Origin: Thermodesulfobacteriota bacterium
GTDB taxonomy: Bacteria > Desulfobacterota > DSM-4660 > Desulfatiglandales > HGW-15
DNA length: 6,314 nt
Reading direction: 5' to 3'
NCBI GenBank assembly: GCA_025454125.1
Contig: JALOPA010000125.1
Coordinates: forward strand, 1-6,314
The translations under genes were made by a program, and so were the position numbers. This document shows, one piece after another, positions 1 through 5,742 of this stretch (positions are counted from its first letter, which is position 1; the number at the start of each line of letters is the position of its first letter). Under the pieces are notes generated by a model that worked only from the letters and a program-made list of their open reading frames with translations, was not told the DNA's origin and searched no databases.

Positions 1-1367
1 GCCAGTTCATCGAAGAGGCCAAAGGCGAATACGACATGATTCTCTTCGACACAGCCCCCATCCTTTCCGCAGTGGATCCGGCGATTCTCGGAACCAAGGT
101 GGACGGCGTGCTTCTGGTTTATCGGATCGGCACGGTACCCAAGGGGTTGTTGAAGAGAGCCATCACGCAGCTTTCACAGGTCAAAGCCAACGTGATGGGC
201 GTCATCCTCAACGGCATGAGGCCGGAGGTGAGCCCTGATTTCGAGAACTACAAGCACTACAAATACTACTACTCCTACGGAGAGGACGGGAAAAAACGGA
301 AAAAAAAGAAAAGCCTCACCCTCTTCGACACGAGGGATGTCAACCTGCGCAGCCTGGAGCTTTCGTCTTCCGCCAAAGCAGCGGGATGGGCAGGCAAGGG
401 TTGGCGCAGGTGGAAAAAGACTCTGAGGATTTCCATCCTGGCTGCGGTGGCCCTGCTTCTGGCAGGAGGGCTCCTGTGGCAGAGCAACATGCTGGGGCTT
501 TTTGAATCGGGCAACCTGGAAACCCCGGCCCGGCAGGAGGTAAAAGTCCCGATCAAGGAGCAACCCGTGCCTCGCGCGGCTCCTGGCGCGGAGGCCGCTC
601 CGGGTGCAGGCTCAGCCGGTGAGGAGAAGAAAAATCCGCCGCCTGAACCTGAGCCCGCGCCGCAGGCCGAACCTGAGACCCAAGGCATGACTCCTGCTCC
701 TTTGCCCAAGGAAGAAGCAGTGGAAATCAAAAAGGAGCCTGCCTCTGAACCCGCACGGGTCGCAGAGGCCAAAAAGCCGGAGCAGGAGCTGCTTAGAGAG
801 GAGCCAAAAGCGGAAACTCCTGCCCCTGTTGCGGATGCAGCGCCCCTGAAGAGGGAAGCCAAGAAGACTCCTGAACTGAAAGAAAAGCCAAAGGCCGACT
901 CGCCGGCTGTCCGATCCTCCTCCGGCTTCACTTATCCTTTCTCGCTTTTCCTCGGGTCCGTGCCCCATCTGGATCAGGCGGAGCAAGGGGCTTCGAAATA
1001 CAGAAGAAGCGGTCTCCCTGTTTACTACACGGAGGTGGCGCTCAGCAGGGGGATCTGGTACCGGCTGTACGCAGGCGCCTTCGAGAGCGAGGAGCAGGCT
1101 GAACGATTCAAAAGGGAGAAAGGATTGGAAGGCGCCGAAGTCAAAGAAACCCCCTTTGCCAATCTCATCGGGACCTTCACTTCCCAGGACAAACTCGACA
1201 GCAGAATCCAATCCTTGAGGAGCCAGGGTTTTTCTCCCTATGTCATCAAAGAGGTCGACGGCAAATCGCGACTTCTGGTCGGCGCTTTCCAGAATGAGGA
1301 GAGAGCAAGAAGGCAGTATGAAGAGCTCAAAAGCAAGGGCGTTGAGAATCAGGTTGTGGAAAGATAA
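1..1367 (+). CDS. CpsD/CapB-type tyrosine kinase C-terminal part fused to TM helix and two SPOR domains (5' partial)
   Basis: The frame is open from the window edge (first full codon at 3), so the N-terminus and Walker A lie outside. Residues below count from the Met codon at 36. Residues 1-63 match the end of a bacterial tyrosine (BY) kinase or ParA-like ATPase: Walker B ILFDTAP, then VDGVLLVYR and GVILNG. A tyrosine cluster follows (Y72, 75, 77, 78, 79, 81), as in the autophosphorylated tails of Wzc/CapB kinases, then a basic run at 86-92. KGWRRWKK precedes one membrane helix at about 132-148. Residues 160-295 are a Pro/Glu/Ala/Lys-rich linker. Residues 299-371 and 374-442 look like two SPOR repeats, a family that binds denuded septal peptidoglycan. 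Inferred topology is kinase in the cytoplasm and SPOR in the periplasm. Known BY kinases regulate capsule or exopolysaccharide export; a link to cell-wall sites is inference. Ends at TAA. Confidence 0.85.
   Translation, partial: QFIEEAKGEYDMILFDTAPILSAVDPAILGTKVDGVLLVYRIGTVPKGLLKRAITQLSQVKANVMGVILNGMRPEVSPDFENYKHYKYYYSYGEDGKKRKKKKSLTLFDTRDVNLRSLELSSSAKAAGWAGKGWRRWKKTLRISILAAVALLLAGGLLWQSNMLGLFESGNLETPARQEVKVPIKEQPVPRAAPGAEAAPGAGSAGEEKKNPPPEPEPAPQAEPETQGMTPAPLPKEEAVEIKKEPASEPARVAEAKKPEQELLREEPKAETPAPVADAAPLKREAKKTPELKEKPKADSPAVRSSSGFTYPFSLFLGSVPHLDQAEQGASKYRRSGLPVYYTEVALSRGIWYRLYAGAFESEEQAERFKREKGLEGAEVKETPFANLIGTFTSQDKLDSRIQSLRSQGFSPYVIKEVDGKSRLLVGAFQNEERARRQYEELKSKGVENQVVER
300..336 (+). other. 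Candidate -1 frameshift site (A AAA AAG heptamer plus small stem)
   Basis: An A8 run at 300-307 followed by G places the heptamer A AAA AAG at 302-308 in the phase used by dnaX (frame-0 codons AAA and AAG). A purine-rich SD-like stretch, GGAGAGG, lies upstream at 279-285. A 5-bp stem (CCCTC 319-323 with GAGGG 332-336, 8-nt loop) lies downstream. A -1 shift would read 65 more codons and stop at TGA 503-505, giving a kinase without the membrane helix or SPOR domains. The site sits in a Lys-rich coding stretch, so chance is a strong alternative, and the stem is weak. Confidence 0.25.
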
Positions 1368-1370
1368 GGC

Positions 1371-1478
1371 AGCGTAGAGCGCAGAGCAAGAAAGTGCCTA
1401 AAGTGCGCTAAAATGCCTAAAGTGTCTAAAGTTGAAAGAGAGAAGAAGACAGAAGACAGGAGACAGAAGACAGAATAG
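1371..1478. repeat. Mosaic intergenic repeat, copy A
   Basis: Just after the stop of the kinase-SPOR gene. It starts with the 18-mer AGCGTAGAGCGCAGAGCA (1371-1388), which recurs exactly at 4624-4641. Next come about five tandem 9-10-nt units of the form AAAGTGNCT (1391-1432), then a purine-rich tract of GAAGACAG-like units to about 1478. The same modules occur in a different order at 4451-4641. It has no coding appearance and lies between convergent genes. Function is unknown. Confidence 0.7.
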
Positions 1479-1482
1479 AAAA

Positions 1483-1516
1483 TCTGGAATTAAATTCCTA
1501 ATTCCTTAATTCCAGA
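1483..1516. terminator. Inverted repeat between convergent genes, possible bidirectional terminator
   Basis: Perfect 11-bp arms TCTGGAATTAA (1483-1493) and TTAATTCCAGA (1506-1516) around a 12-nt AT-rich loop, located between the 3' ends of the kinase-SPOR gene and the minus-strand HprK-like gene. The position suits a terminator for both. The stem is AT-rich and no clear U-tract follows, so intrinsic termination is uncertain. Confidence 0.4.
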
Positions 1517-1541
1517 ATCCCAGAATCCCCCAATTTCTCCC

Positions 1542-2399
1542 CTAGATGTTCCGCACGAAGTCGATGAGGCTTCCATCACGCATAAACGTGAGCTCGTAGC
1601 AAGGGATGGTGCTGACTATGCGTTGGCAGCGTTCGATCGTGAAGTCCATCCCCTCTTTGTCCCAGAAGGGGGGGAAGGAACGGGTGAGGAGCATGGAGAC
1701 CGCCTCTGCACCGCTCTTTTCCTGGGCGGAGTGCTTCTTCCCATGGCGCAGGAAAAAAAGCTTTTCCACAGGCAGTCCGTGGGAGGAGTGCTCTTTGAAA
1801 TCCCCATGCCACGGCGTCCCGTGCATCCAGATCTCCCCCCCATCTCCTCTCACAATGATGCGGTCGTCATTGAGAACCTTTAGACCGTGATCAAAGAAAA
1901 GCTTGGCCGTCGTGGATTTGCCGTCCCCGGAATTTCCCAGGAACAGGTATCCCCTCCCGTCATCATCGATCCCACAAGCATGGAACAGGAGCCCTTTTCC
2001 CCGAGCAAGCAAGAGAATCCACAAAACCTGGTTCAAAGGATAACCCACGGGGTCAGCTTCCTGAGGCGTGTTCCCGGTCATGTGAAGATCGCCTGATTTC
2101 AGGTCAGGAGCAAGGATGAGCATTCGACTGGGGCGGGTCTCTGACCGAAGCCTGGCGTTCTGAAGGACAAGTCGGTCCCCGCTGTGAAAAAGAGCCCATG
2201 TGTGTTCTGAGTCAAAGCTCTTCACCTTTTTGGGAAAGGGGGGAGGCGGATCATTCCGAATGCGGAGAGTGACATCCGAGGGCGGGGTTGATGGAAAGGG
2301 AGGTTCCACCTCTATGTCTGAATCGGGATCGCGGACCCAAGAAACCCGGATTCCTGCGATCTCCAGGGTATTGCCCTCTTGCCGTTCTCCTTCGGTCAC
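1542..2399 (-). CDS. HprK-like (HPr kinase-related) P-loop kinase
   Basis: 285 residues with a GTG start. An in-frame stop lies seven codons upstream, making GTG 2399-2397 the first available start, with AAGG about 9 nt before it. The C-terminal half resembles the HPr kinase/phosphorylase catalytic domain: LLFHA at 137-141, P-loop GNSGDGKST at 155-163, LNDD at 176-179, TPWHG at 195-199, LFFLRHG at 214-220, and an ERCQRIVSTIPCYEL block near the end. The N-terminal 120 residues are not recognisable and are not the usual HprK N-terminal domain. Stand-alone HprK-related kinases paired with PqqD-like proteins are known in exosortase/polysaccharide loci and in RiPP-type cassettes. A role in catabolite repression is less likely, as no HPr or PTS gene is nearby. 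The substrate is unknown. It lies 18 bp behind the PqqD-like gene and is probably cotranscribed. Confidence 0.82.
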   Translation of the reverse strand: MTEGERQEGNTLEIAGIRVSWVRDPDSDIEVEPPFPSTPPSDVTLRIRNDPPPPFPKKVKSFDSEHTWALFHSGDRLVLQNARLRSETRPSRMLILAPDLKSGDLHMTGNTPQEADPVGYPLNQVLWILLLARGKGLLFHACGIDDDGRGYLFLGNSGDGKSTTAKLFFDHGLKVLNDDRIIVRGDGGEIWMHGTPWHGDFKEHSSHGLPVEKLFFLRHGKKHSAQEKSGAEAVSMLLTRSFPPFWDKEGMDFTIERCQRIVSTIPCYELTFMRDGSLIDFVRNI

Positions 2400-2417
2400 A
2401 ACAGGGAACCTTTCAAA

Positions 2418-2708
2418 TCACTCCTCGATGATCGCCTTGATCCCGGCCAGTTCCTCAAGAAGCTGGATAAGGTCCTTGTCAGCTTCTTCCGGTGTGACAT
2501 CGAATTCTTCAGTGATTTTGTTTCGGATCTCCTTGCCCGTGGCTGTCCCATCCAGCAGTTCCCAGATGCGGGCGGCCGTTTCATTTAGAGTGTAAATGCT
2601 CTCCAGATCACCGACGCCTTGCCGGATGGGCACGAGGAGGGACTCATCACCGATTTTTCTGAAGACGATGTCGTCGTTCCTTTTGAACACTCTTTCAAGA
2701 AGATCCAT
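2418..2708 (-). CDS. PqqD-like small protein (peptide chaperone / RiPP recognition element fold)
   Basis: 96 residues from ATG 2708-2706. The frame stays open upstream to a TTG at 2765, but that codon has no Shine-Dalgarno sequence and sits just downstream of a strong promoter whose start site would be near 2770, so ATG with GAGG about 10 nt upstream is preferred. PqqD-family signs are VPIRQGVGDLESIYTLNETAARIWELLDG (residues 26-54, conserved LN..A..IWEL) followed by helices KEIRNKITEEFDVTPEEADKDLIQLLEEL at 59-87. In known systems PqqD-like proteins bind a leader peptide and deliver it to a modifying enzyme. No precursor gene or radical SAM enzyme is visible here; the only partner is the HprK-like kinase 18 bp downstream. 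The palindrome GAGGCGCCTC (2713-2722) overlaps the ribosome-binding site. Confidence 0.8.
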   Translation of the reverse strand: MDLLERVFKRNDDIVFRKIGDESLLVPIRQGVGDLESIYTLNETAARIWELLDGTATGKEIRNKITEEFDVTPEEADKDLIQLLEELAGIKAIIEE

Positions 2709-2776
2709 AAGTGAGGCGCCTCTTTTGCCCGGTGAAATCCATCCCGTGCAGACCGTTGCGAACAAAGAGAGTTTCC

Positions 2777-2805
2777 ATTATCAAGGAAAGCACCCGGGGT
2801 GTCAA
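2777..2805 (-). promoter_or_regulatory. Sigma-70-type promoter of the PqqD/HprK-like operon
   Basis: On the minus strand TTGACA (2805-2800) is followed by a 17-nt spacer and GATAAT (2782-2777), matching the consensus at 11 of 12 positions. The predicted start near 2770 gives a leader of about 60 nt before the ATG at 2708. Confidence 0.75.
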
Positions 2806-2842
2806 ACGCTTCCTTCCCTTTTTCTTTTCTCCCGCGTCCGGT

Positions 2843-2901
2843 CAGGAGTTGATTCCTGGTATCCAGTCTGGTAACAATAACAAGTTACTGAAAAACTCCT
2901 G
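2843..2901. other. Nested inverted repeats upstream of the mobile element
   Basis: CAGGAGTT (2843-2850) pairs with AACTCCTG (2894-2901). Inside lies GTAAC (2871-2875) with GTTAC (2884-2888). A weak plus-strand promoter candidate, TTGATT (2849) with 17-nt spacing to TAACAA (2872), overlaps this dyad and could have served the thioesterase gene before the element inserted. Operator or chance dyad cannot be told apart. Confidence 0.25.
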
Positions 2902-2932
2902 CTAATTCACAACATCCCCGTAAGGATCCTAG

Positions 2933-3261
2933 AAGGAGGGTGTAACCGTTCAGCTCTTTGAAATAAACACAGAAAAACGCGCCAGAGGCGCATAAAGGCC
3001 ATGGGAGTCCCTCTAAAAACAGAACAACGAAGACGCCACACCTCAGTGGCCGGCTTTGGGCGATGGGTGAGGCGGGCGGAAGGCCACCGGGCGACTCGCC
3101 ACGTCATCCCCAACTGGCAGGTGCCGGTGAAAGCCCGCCGCCCGCCGTCGCTGCCCCTGATCTGCAGAGTCTTTCCCGCACACCCTTCGTTTTCTGTTTT
3201 TAGAGGGACCCCCATGGCTAGAGCCATCCATTTCAAAGAGCTAGACGGTTAAAGGAGGGTG
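2933..3261. mobile_element. 309-bp non-autonomous MITE-like element with 10-bp target duplication
   Basis: The element proper is 2943-3251. Its left end (2943-2964, TAACCGT..AGCTCTTTGAAAT) and right end (3230-3251) are inverted copies matching at 20 of 22 positions. Directly outside lie two exact direct repeats, AAGGAGGGTG at 2933-2942 and 3252-3261, as expected for a target-site duplication. No transposase is encoded; the open frames across it on both strands have no recognisable motifs and arise from the inverted repeats. A 10-bp duplication is compatible with IS4-like transposases, but the family assignment is a guess. The right duplication supplies the Shine-Dalgarno sequence of the thioesterase gene at 3266, so the element sits exactly in that gene's leader. 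Confidence 0.82.
2998..3218. repeat. Inner inverted-repeat unit nested in the element
   Basis: The left arm 2998-3032 (starting GCCATGGGAGTCCC) and right arm 3185-3218 are inverted copies over about 35 nt with one mismatch and one indel. The GC-rich core between them includes complementary GGCGGGCGG (from about 3073) and CCGCCCGCC (from about 3138). The flanks TAAAG (2993-2997) and TAGAG (3219-3223) abut the arms and differ at one position, possibly a decayed 5-bp target duplication. It may be a separate MITE inserted in the outer one, or the structured core of a single element. Confidence 0.6.
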
Positions 3262-3265
3262 AGGC

Positions 3266-3715
3266 ATGGCCGATGCAATCGTCGAGTCTATTGAGAGGCA
3301 GGTGAGAAAAGAGCCTTTTGCCGGGAAGATGGGCCTGCGGCTCATTAAGGCTGAACCGGGTTACGCGCTGGTGGAGATGGAGCCGCAAGAGGACTCAGCG
3401 AACATCTTCGGCATGACTCACGGCGGGGCCATCTTTTCGCTCATCGACGAAGCGTTCGAGGTCTCCTGCAACGCTCACGGGACTGTTGCCGTTGCCCTCA
3501 GCATGACCGTGACGTACCACCGGCCTCCGGAGCGGAACAGCATCCTTCGGGCTGAATCCGTGGAGATTCATCGTTCCGCCAAGACCGCCACCTATGAAAT
3601 CAAAGTGACGGATGAACACAAGGCCCTCATCGCGTCCTGCACCGCCCTTGCATACAGGAAGAAGGACAAGCTGCCCTTTCTTGAAAAGACCGAAACCGGT
3701 GAAGGCGCTGGTTAG
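3266..3715 (+). CDS. PaaI-family hotdog-fold thioesterase
   Basis: 149 residues. The ATG follows AGGAGG (3253-3258) by 7 nt, a strong site created or preserved by the target duplication of the upstream element. The PaaI/4HBT signature is NIFGMTHGGAIFSLIDEAFEV at residues 46-66: HGG at 52-54, with D61 in the position of the usual catalytic acid and N46 where PaaI enzymes carry Asn. VTYHRPP at 82-88 and the C-terminal strand block LRAESVEIHRSAKTATYEIKV complete a single hotdog domain, a normal length for the family. Members hydrolyse acyl- or aryl-CoA thioesters in the cytoplasm as homotetramers. The substrate cannot be told from sequence, and no phenylacetate genes are nearby. It appears to be a single-gene unit. 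Confidence 0.88.
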   Translation: MADAIVESIERQVRKEPFAGKMGLRLIKAEPGYALVEMEPQEDSANIFGMTHGGAIFSLIDEAFEVSCNAHGTVAVALSMTVTYHRPPERNSILRAESVEIHRSAKTATYEIKVTDEHKALIASCTALAYRKKDKLPFLEKTETGEGAG

Positions 3716-3756
3716 ATTCTTGAACGGAAACTTCTGTGCATGAGGCATAGATCTTA

Positions 3757-3816
3757 TGCGCCCGGGACGGGGGGGTGAGGTCTCTTAAGAGACCTCACCC
3801 CCCCGTCCTGGGCGCA
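3757..3816. terminator. 60-bp near-perfect palindrome after the thioesterase gene
   Basis: Arms 3757-3786 and 3787-3816 are complementary over 30 bp with one G-T pair (3764/3809) and no loop; the centre is CTTAAG. The stem contains a G7/C7 tract. It lies 41 bp past the thioesterase stop and about 55 bp before the hpt promoter. RNA from either strand would fold into a very stable hairpin that could end or protect transcripts. No U-tract follows, so it is not a textbook intrinsic terminator, and it may be a dispersed palindromic repeat. A weaker dyad, GCAGGC (3818-3823) with GCCTGC (3841-3846), follows. Confidence 0.6.
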
Positions 3817-3871
3817 AGCAGGCTTTGGTTGCGGCCATAGGCCTGCATTAGGTGAGGAGGGACTTATCCTG

Positions 3872-3900
3872 TTGACATCAGGGGGTATATTAAATATTGT
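3872..3900 (+). promoter_or_regulatory. Likely sigma-70 promoter of hpt
   Basis: TTGACA (3872-3877) is a perfect -35 box. Exactly 17 nt later comes TATTGT (3895-3900), matching 4 of 6 -10 positions, in an AT-rich stretch. The start would fall near 3907, giving a leader of about 30 nt before the ATG at 3937. Confidence 0.55.
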
Positions 3901-3936
3901 CTGAACAGCAGGAAATTGAAATTGGGATTTTGGAAC

Positions 3937-4449
3937 ATGGAAAAAAGAGTCCTCATACCGAGGCACGAGATCCAGCTCAAAGTGAAAGACCTGGCCCGGC
4001 AGATTTCATCAGATTATGCGGGTAAAGAACCCATTCTGATCGGCATCCTCAACGGGGTGGTTTTCTTTTTTGCGGAACTGGTCATGTCTCTGAGTATTCC
4101 TTCCAAAATTGACTTCATTCGGGCCTCTAGCTATGGATCGGGGAAAGCTTCCAGCGGGAAGATCCGGCTGGTGAAGGACGTGGAAATCCCGGTGCAGGGT
4201 CAGGACATCATCATCGTCGAAGACATTGTAGACACCGGTTTGACCTTGAACTCCCTGGTCAAGAACCTCAAGGGCAGGGAACCCGCAAGCGTGAAGATCT
4301 GTGCCCTCATCGACAAAACCGAGCGCCGGGAACAAGAGGTTGAGATCGACTACTGCGGTTTCAAGGTCCAGGAAGGATTTCTCGTGGGGTATGGACTGGA
4401 CTATGCGGAGCAGTTCCGGTACCTGCCGGACATCTGTGTGATTGAATAG
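3937..4449 (+). CDS. hpt: Hypoxanthine phosphoribosyltransferase
   Basis: 170 residues, typical for bacterial enzymes of this family. It transfers the phosphoribosyl group of PRPP to hypoxanthine (and usually guanine) for cytoplasmic purine salvage. Visible motifs are GILNGVVFFFAEL (36-48), SSYG (64-67), the PRPP-binding loop VEDIVDTGLT (94-103, acidic pair E95/D96 and likely catalytic D99), the purine-site Lys in LIDKTERR (K127), and GFLVGYGLDYAEQFR (147-161). The frame stays open upstream to a TTG at 3916, but ATG 3937 matches the usual N-terminus (MEKRVLIP..EI) and has GGGA about 9 nt before it. It has its own promoter and no cotranscribed purine genes. TAG at 4447-4449 runs straight into a mosaic repeat. 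Confidence 0.95.
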   Translation: MEKRVLIPRHEIQLKVKDLARQISSDYAGKEPILIGILNGVVFFFAELVMSLSIPSKIDFIRASSYGSGKASSGKIRLVKDVEIPVQGQDIIIVEDIVDTGLTLNSLVKNLKGREPASVKICALIDKTERREQEVEIDYCGFKVQEGFLVGYGLDYAEQFRYLPDICVIE

Positions 4450-4450
4450 C

Positions 4451-4641
4451 GCAGAAGAAGTGCCTAAAGTGTCTAAAGTGCGCTAAAGTGCCTAAAGTCA
4501 AAAAAGAGAAGACACAAGTAGACAGAAGAGAGAAGACGGGAGACAGAATAAAAGCAGGAATACTGGAATAATGGAAAGGGTTCGCGGCGGTCGTTTCACA
4601 GCGGTCGGCGGTCGTATGGTCAGAGCGTAGAGCGCAGAGCA
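4451..4641. repeat. Mosaic intergenic repeat, copy B
   Basis: Begins 2 bp after the hpt stop. It has tandem AAAGTGNCT-like units (4458-4498), a purine-rich GAAGACAGAAGAG-type tract ending AGACAGAATA (4541-4550), a GCAGGAATACTGGAATAATGG stretch, direct copies of GGCGGTCGT (4586-4594 and 4607-4615), and finally AGCGTAGAGCGCAGAGCA (4624-4641). Copy A at 1371-1478 has the same modules with the last one placed first. The rest of the spacer to 4685 shows nothing recognisable. Confidence 0.7.
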
Positions 4642-4685
4642 GGGAGCTGGTCGGCAGGCTCTAGCTGTGGCGCCTGATCGGAGAC

Positions 4686-4691
4686 AGGAGG
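4686..4691 (+). promoter_or_regulatory. Ribosome-binding site that decides the zinc-ribbon gene start
   Basis: A perfect AGGAGG at 4686-4691 directly touches the ATG at 4692 (0 nt spacing) but is 6 nt from the in-frame ATG at 4698. The second ATG is therefore the likely start and gives the conserved N-terminus MIIECKQCG. Confidence 0.7.
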
Positions 4692-4697
4692 ATGGCG

Positions 4698-5723
4698 ATG
4701 ATCATTGAGTGCAAGCAGTGCGGGTCGAAGTTCAAACTCGATGAGGGTCTTCTGAGAGAAGAAGGCTCCAAGGTCAGATGCTCCCTCTGTAAGAACGTGT
4801 TCAGGGCGTATCCGAGGGGAGTGACCCCGGCTGCAGATGGGAAACCCAAGGTTGTGGATCAGAGCCTGGGAGAGACGGTCACTCTGGACACCCATCCGAC
4901 CCTGGAGGAACAGGCCCCTGAGCCTCTTCTGGAAGATACTTTTGAAGCAGAGCTGGCCAAGGCGCTGCAGGAAGAATCCGAAACCAGGAAGATAGAAACC
5001 ATATCCCCTGACCAGATTCCCGAAGAAGAGGAAGAGGATCTGAGGTTCGATTTTGAGGAAAGCACAAGACCGGAGCCGCCGGCTCAAGAGGCTCCCTCCT
5101 CTACCTTGCAGCGGGAAGTGGCGAAAATCTCCGAAACACCGCCGAAACCTGAAAAGACCGTGGTGAAGAAGAGAAAGAAAGGGGGGCTGGGGAGGTTTAT
5201 GATGATTGTTCTGATCGTGGTCCTGCTACTCACCGGCGGAGCCGCAGCCCTCCTTTACTTCGCACCTGAACTGGTTCCTGAATCCTTGACTTCGACCTTG
5301 GGGATCGGGGGCAAACCCGACGTGAAGGACCCGGGGGTGCGAAGGCTGTCCTTTAAGAACGTGTCCGGGAAGTTCTGCCAGTCCAGCAAGGCAGGGAACC
5401 TTTTCTGTATCCAGGGATTGGTGTCCAACAGCTACCCGGGAAGCAGAAGCTTCATTCGCGTCAAAGGGACTCTTCTTGACGAAAAAGGAGCTCCGGTGAA
5501 ACAGAAGCTGGCCTTTGCCGGGAACCTCTTCACGGAAAACGAACTCAAAGACATGACCGTTGAGCAGATCAACCAGGGCTTGTCCAATCGGACAGGCAAA
5601 GGGGACGCCAACGTGAACGTCAAGGCGCAGGCTTCCGTCCCGTTCATGATCGTTTTTGAAGAGCTCCCGGAAAATCTCAGCGAGTTCACCGTCGAGGCGG
5701 TGAGTTCTGCGCCCGGGCAGTAG
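4698..5723 (+). CDS. Zinc-ribbon (MJ0042-type) single-pass membrane protein with DUF3426-like C-terminal domain
   Basis: 341 residues. The N-terminal zinc ribbon has CKQC (C5, C8) and CSLC (C28, C31), the MJ0042-type pattern common in proteobacterial zinc-ribbon/DUF3426 proteins. Residues 60-150 are acidic and Pro-rich, apparently disordered, with a Glu run at 109-113. A basic patch VVKKRKKGG (155-163) precedes one membrane helix at about 168-188. Residues 212-335 form a beta-rich domain (FCIQGLVSNSYPGSRSFIRVKGTLLDEKG..) resembling DUF3426, with C227 and C237 possibly disulfide-paired outside. Inferred topology is zinc ribbon in the cytoplasm and DUF3426-like domain in the periplasm. No biochemical role is established; a signalling or envelope-assembly role is a guess. 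It is preceded by 242 bp of mostly repeats and followed by 104 bp before korD, so operon membership is unclear. Confidence 0.85.
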   Translation: MIIECKQCGSKFKLDEGLLREEGSKVRCSLCKNVFRAYPRGVTPAADGKPKVVDQSLGETVTLDTHPTLEEQAPEPLLEDTFEAELAKALQEESETRKIETISPDQIPEEEEEDLRFDFEESTRPEPPAQEAPSSTLQREVAKISETPPKPEKTVVKKRKKGGLGRFMMIVLIVVLLLTGGAAALLYFAPELVPESLTSTLGIGGKPDVKDPGVRRLSFKNVSGKFCQSSKAGNLFCIQGLVSNSYPGSRSFIRVKGTLLDEKGAPVKQKLAFAGNLFTENELKDMTVEQINQGLSNRTGKGDANVNVKAQASVPFMIVFEELPENLSEFTVEAVSSAPGQ

Positions 5724-5742
5724 CAGAAGAAAAGTGACAAGT

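Noticed and set aside
275..1211. Long minus-strand open frames antisense to the kinase-SPOR gene.
   Set aside because: Low-complexity Ser/Gly/Ala or Phe/Leu/Arg-rich translations typical of shadows of a Pro/Glu/Lys-rich coding region; the plus frame has clear domains.
1391..1435. Short tandem AAAGTGNCT units as a possible CRISPR or iteron array.
   Set aside because: Units are 9-10 nt, contiguous without spacers, and no cas or replication initiator gene is nearby. The same units appear after another stop codon at 4458-4498.
2695..2778. Minus-strand 27-residue ORF (METLFVRNGLHG..) overlapping the PqqD-like start, a tempting RiPP precursor.
   Set aside because: Its ATG lies inside the -10 box of the operon promoter, so it would not be on the transcript, and it has no Shine-Dalgarno sequence.
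2907..3236. Minus-strand 109-residue open frame over the mobile element, and the plus-strand frame at 3001-3252.
   Set aside because: Both are produced by the inverted repeats (the same MGVPLKTE-like start appears on both strands) and show no domain-like pattern or good ribosome-binding site.
3916..3936. Upstream TTG start extending hpt by seven residues.
   Set aside because: The AGGA before it is only about 2 nt away, too close, and the extension MKLGFWN is not part of the usual family N-terminus.
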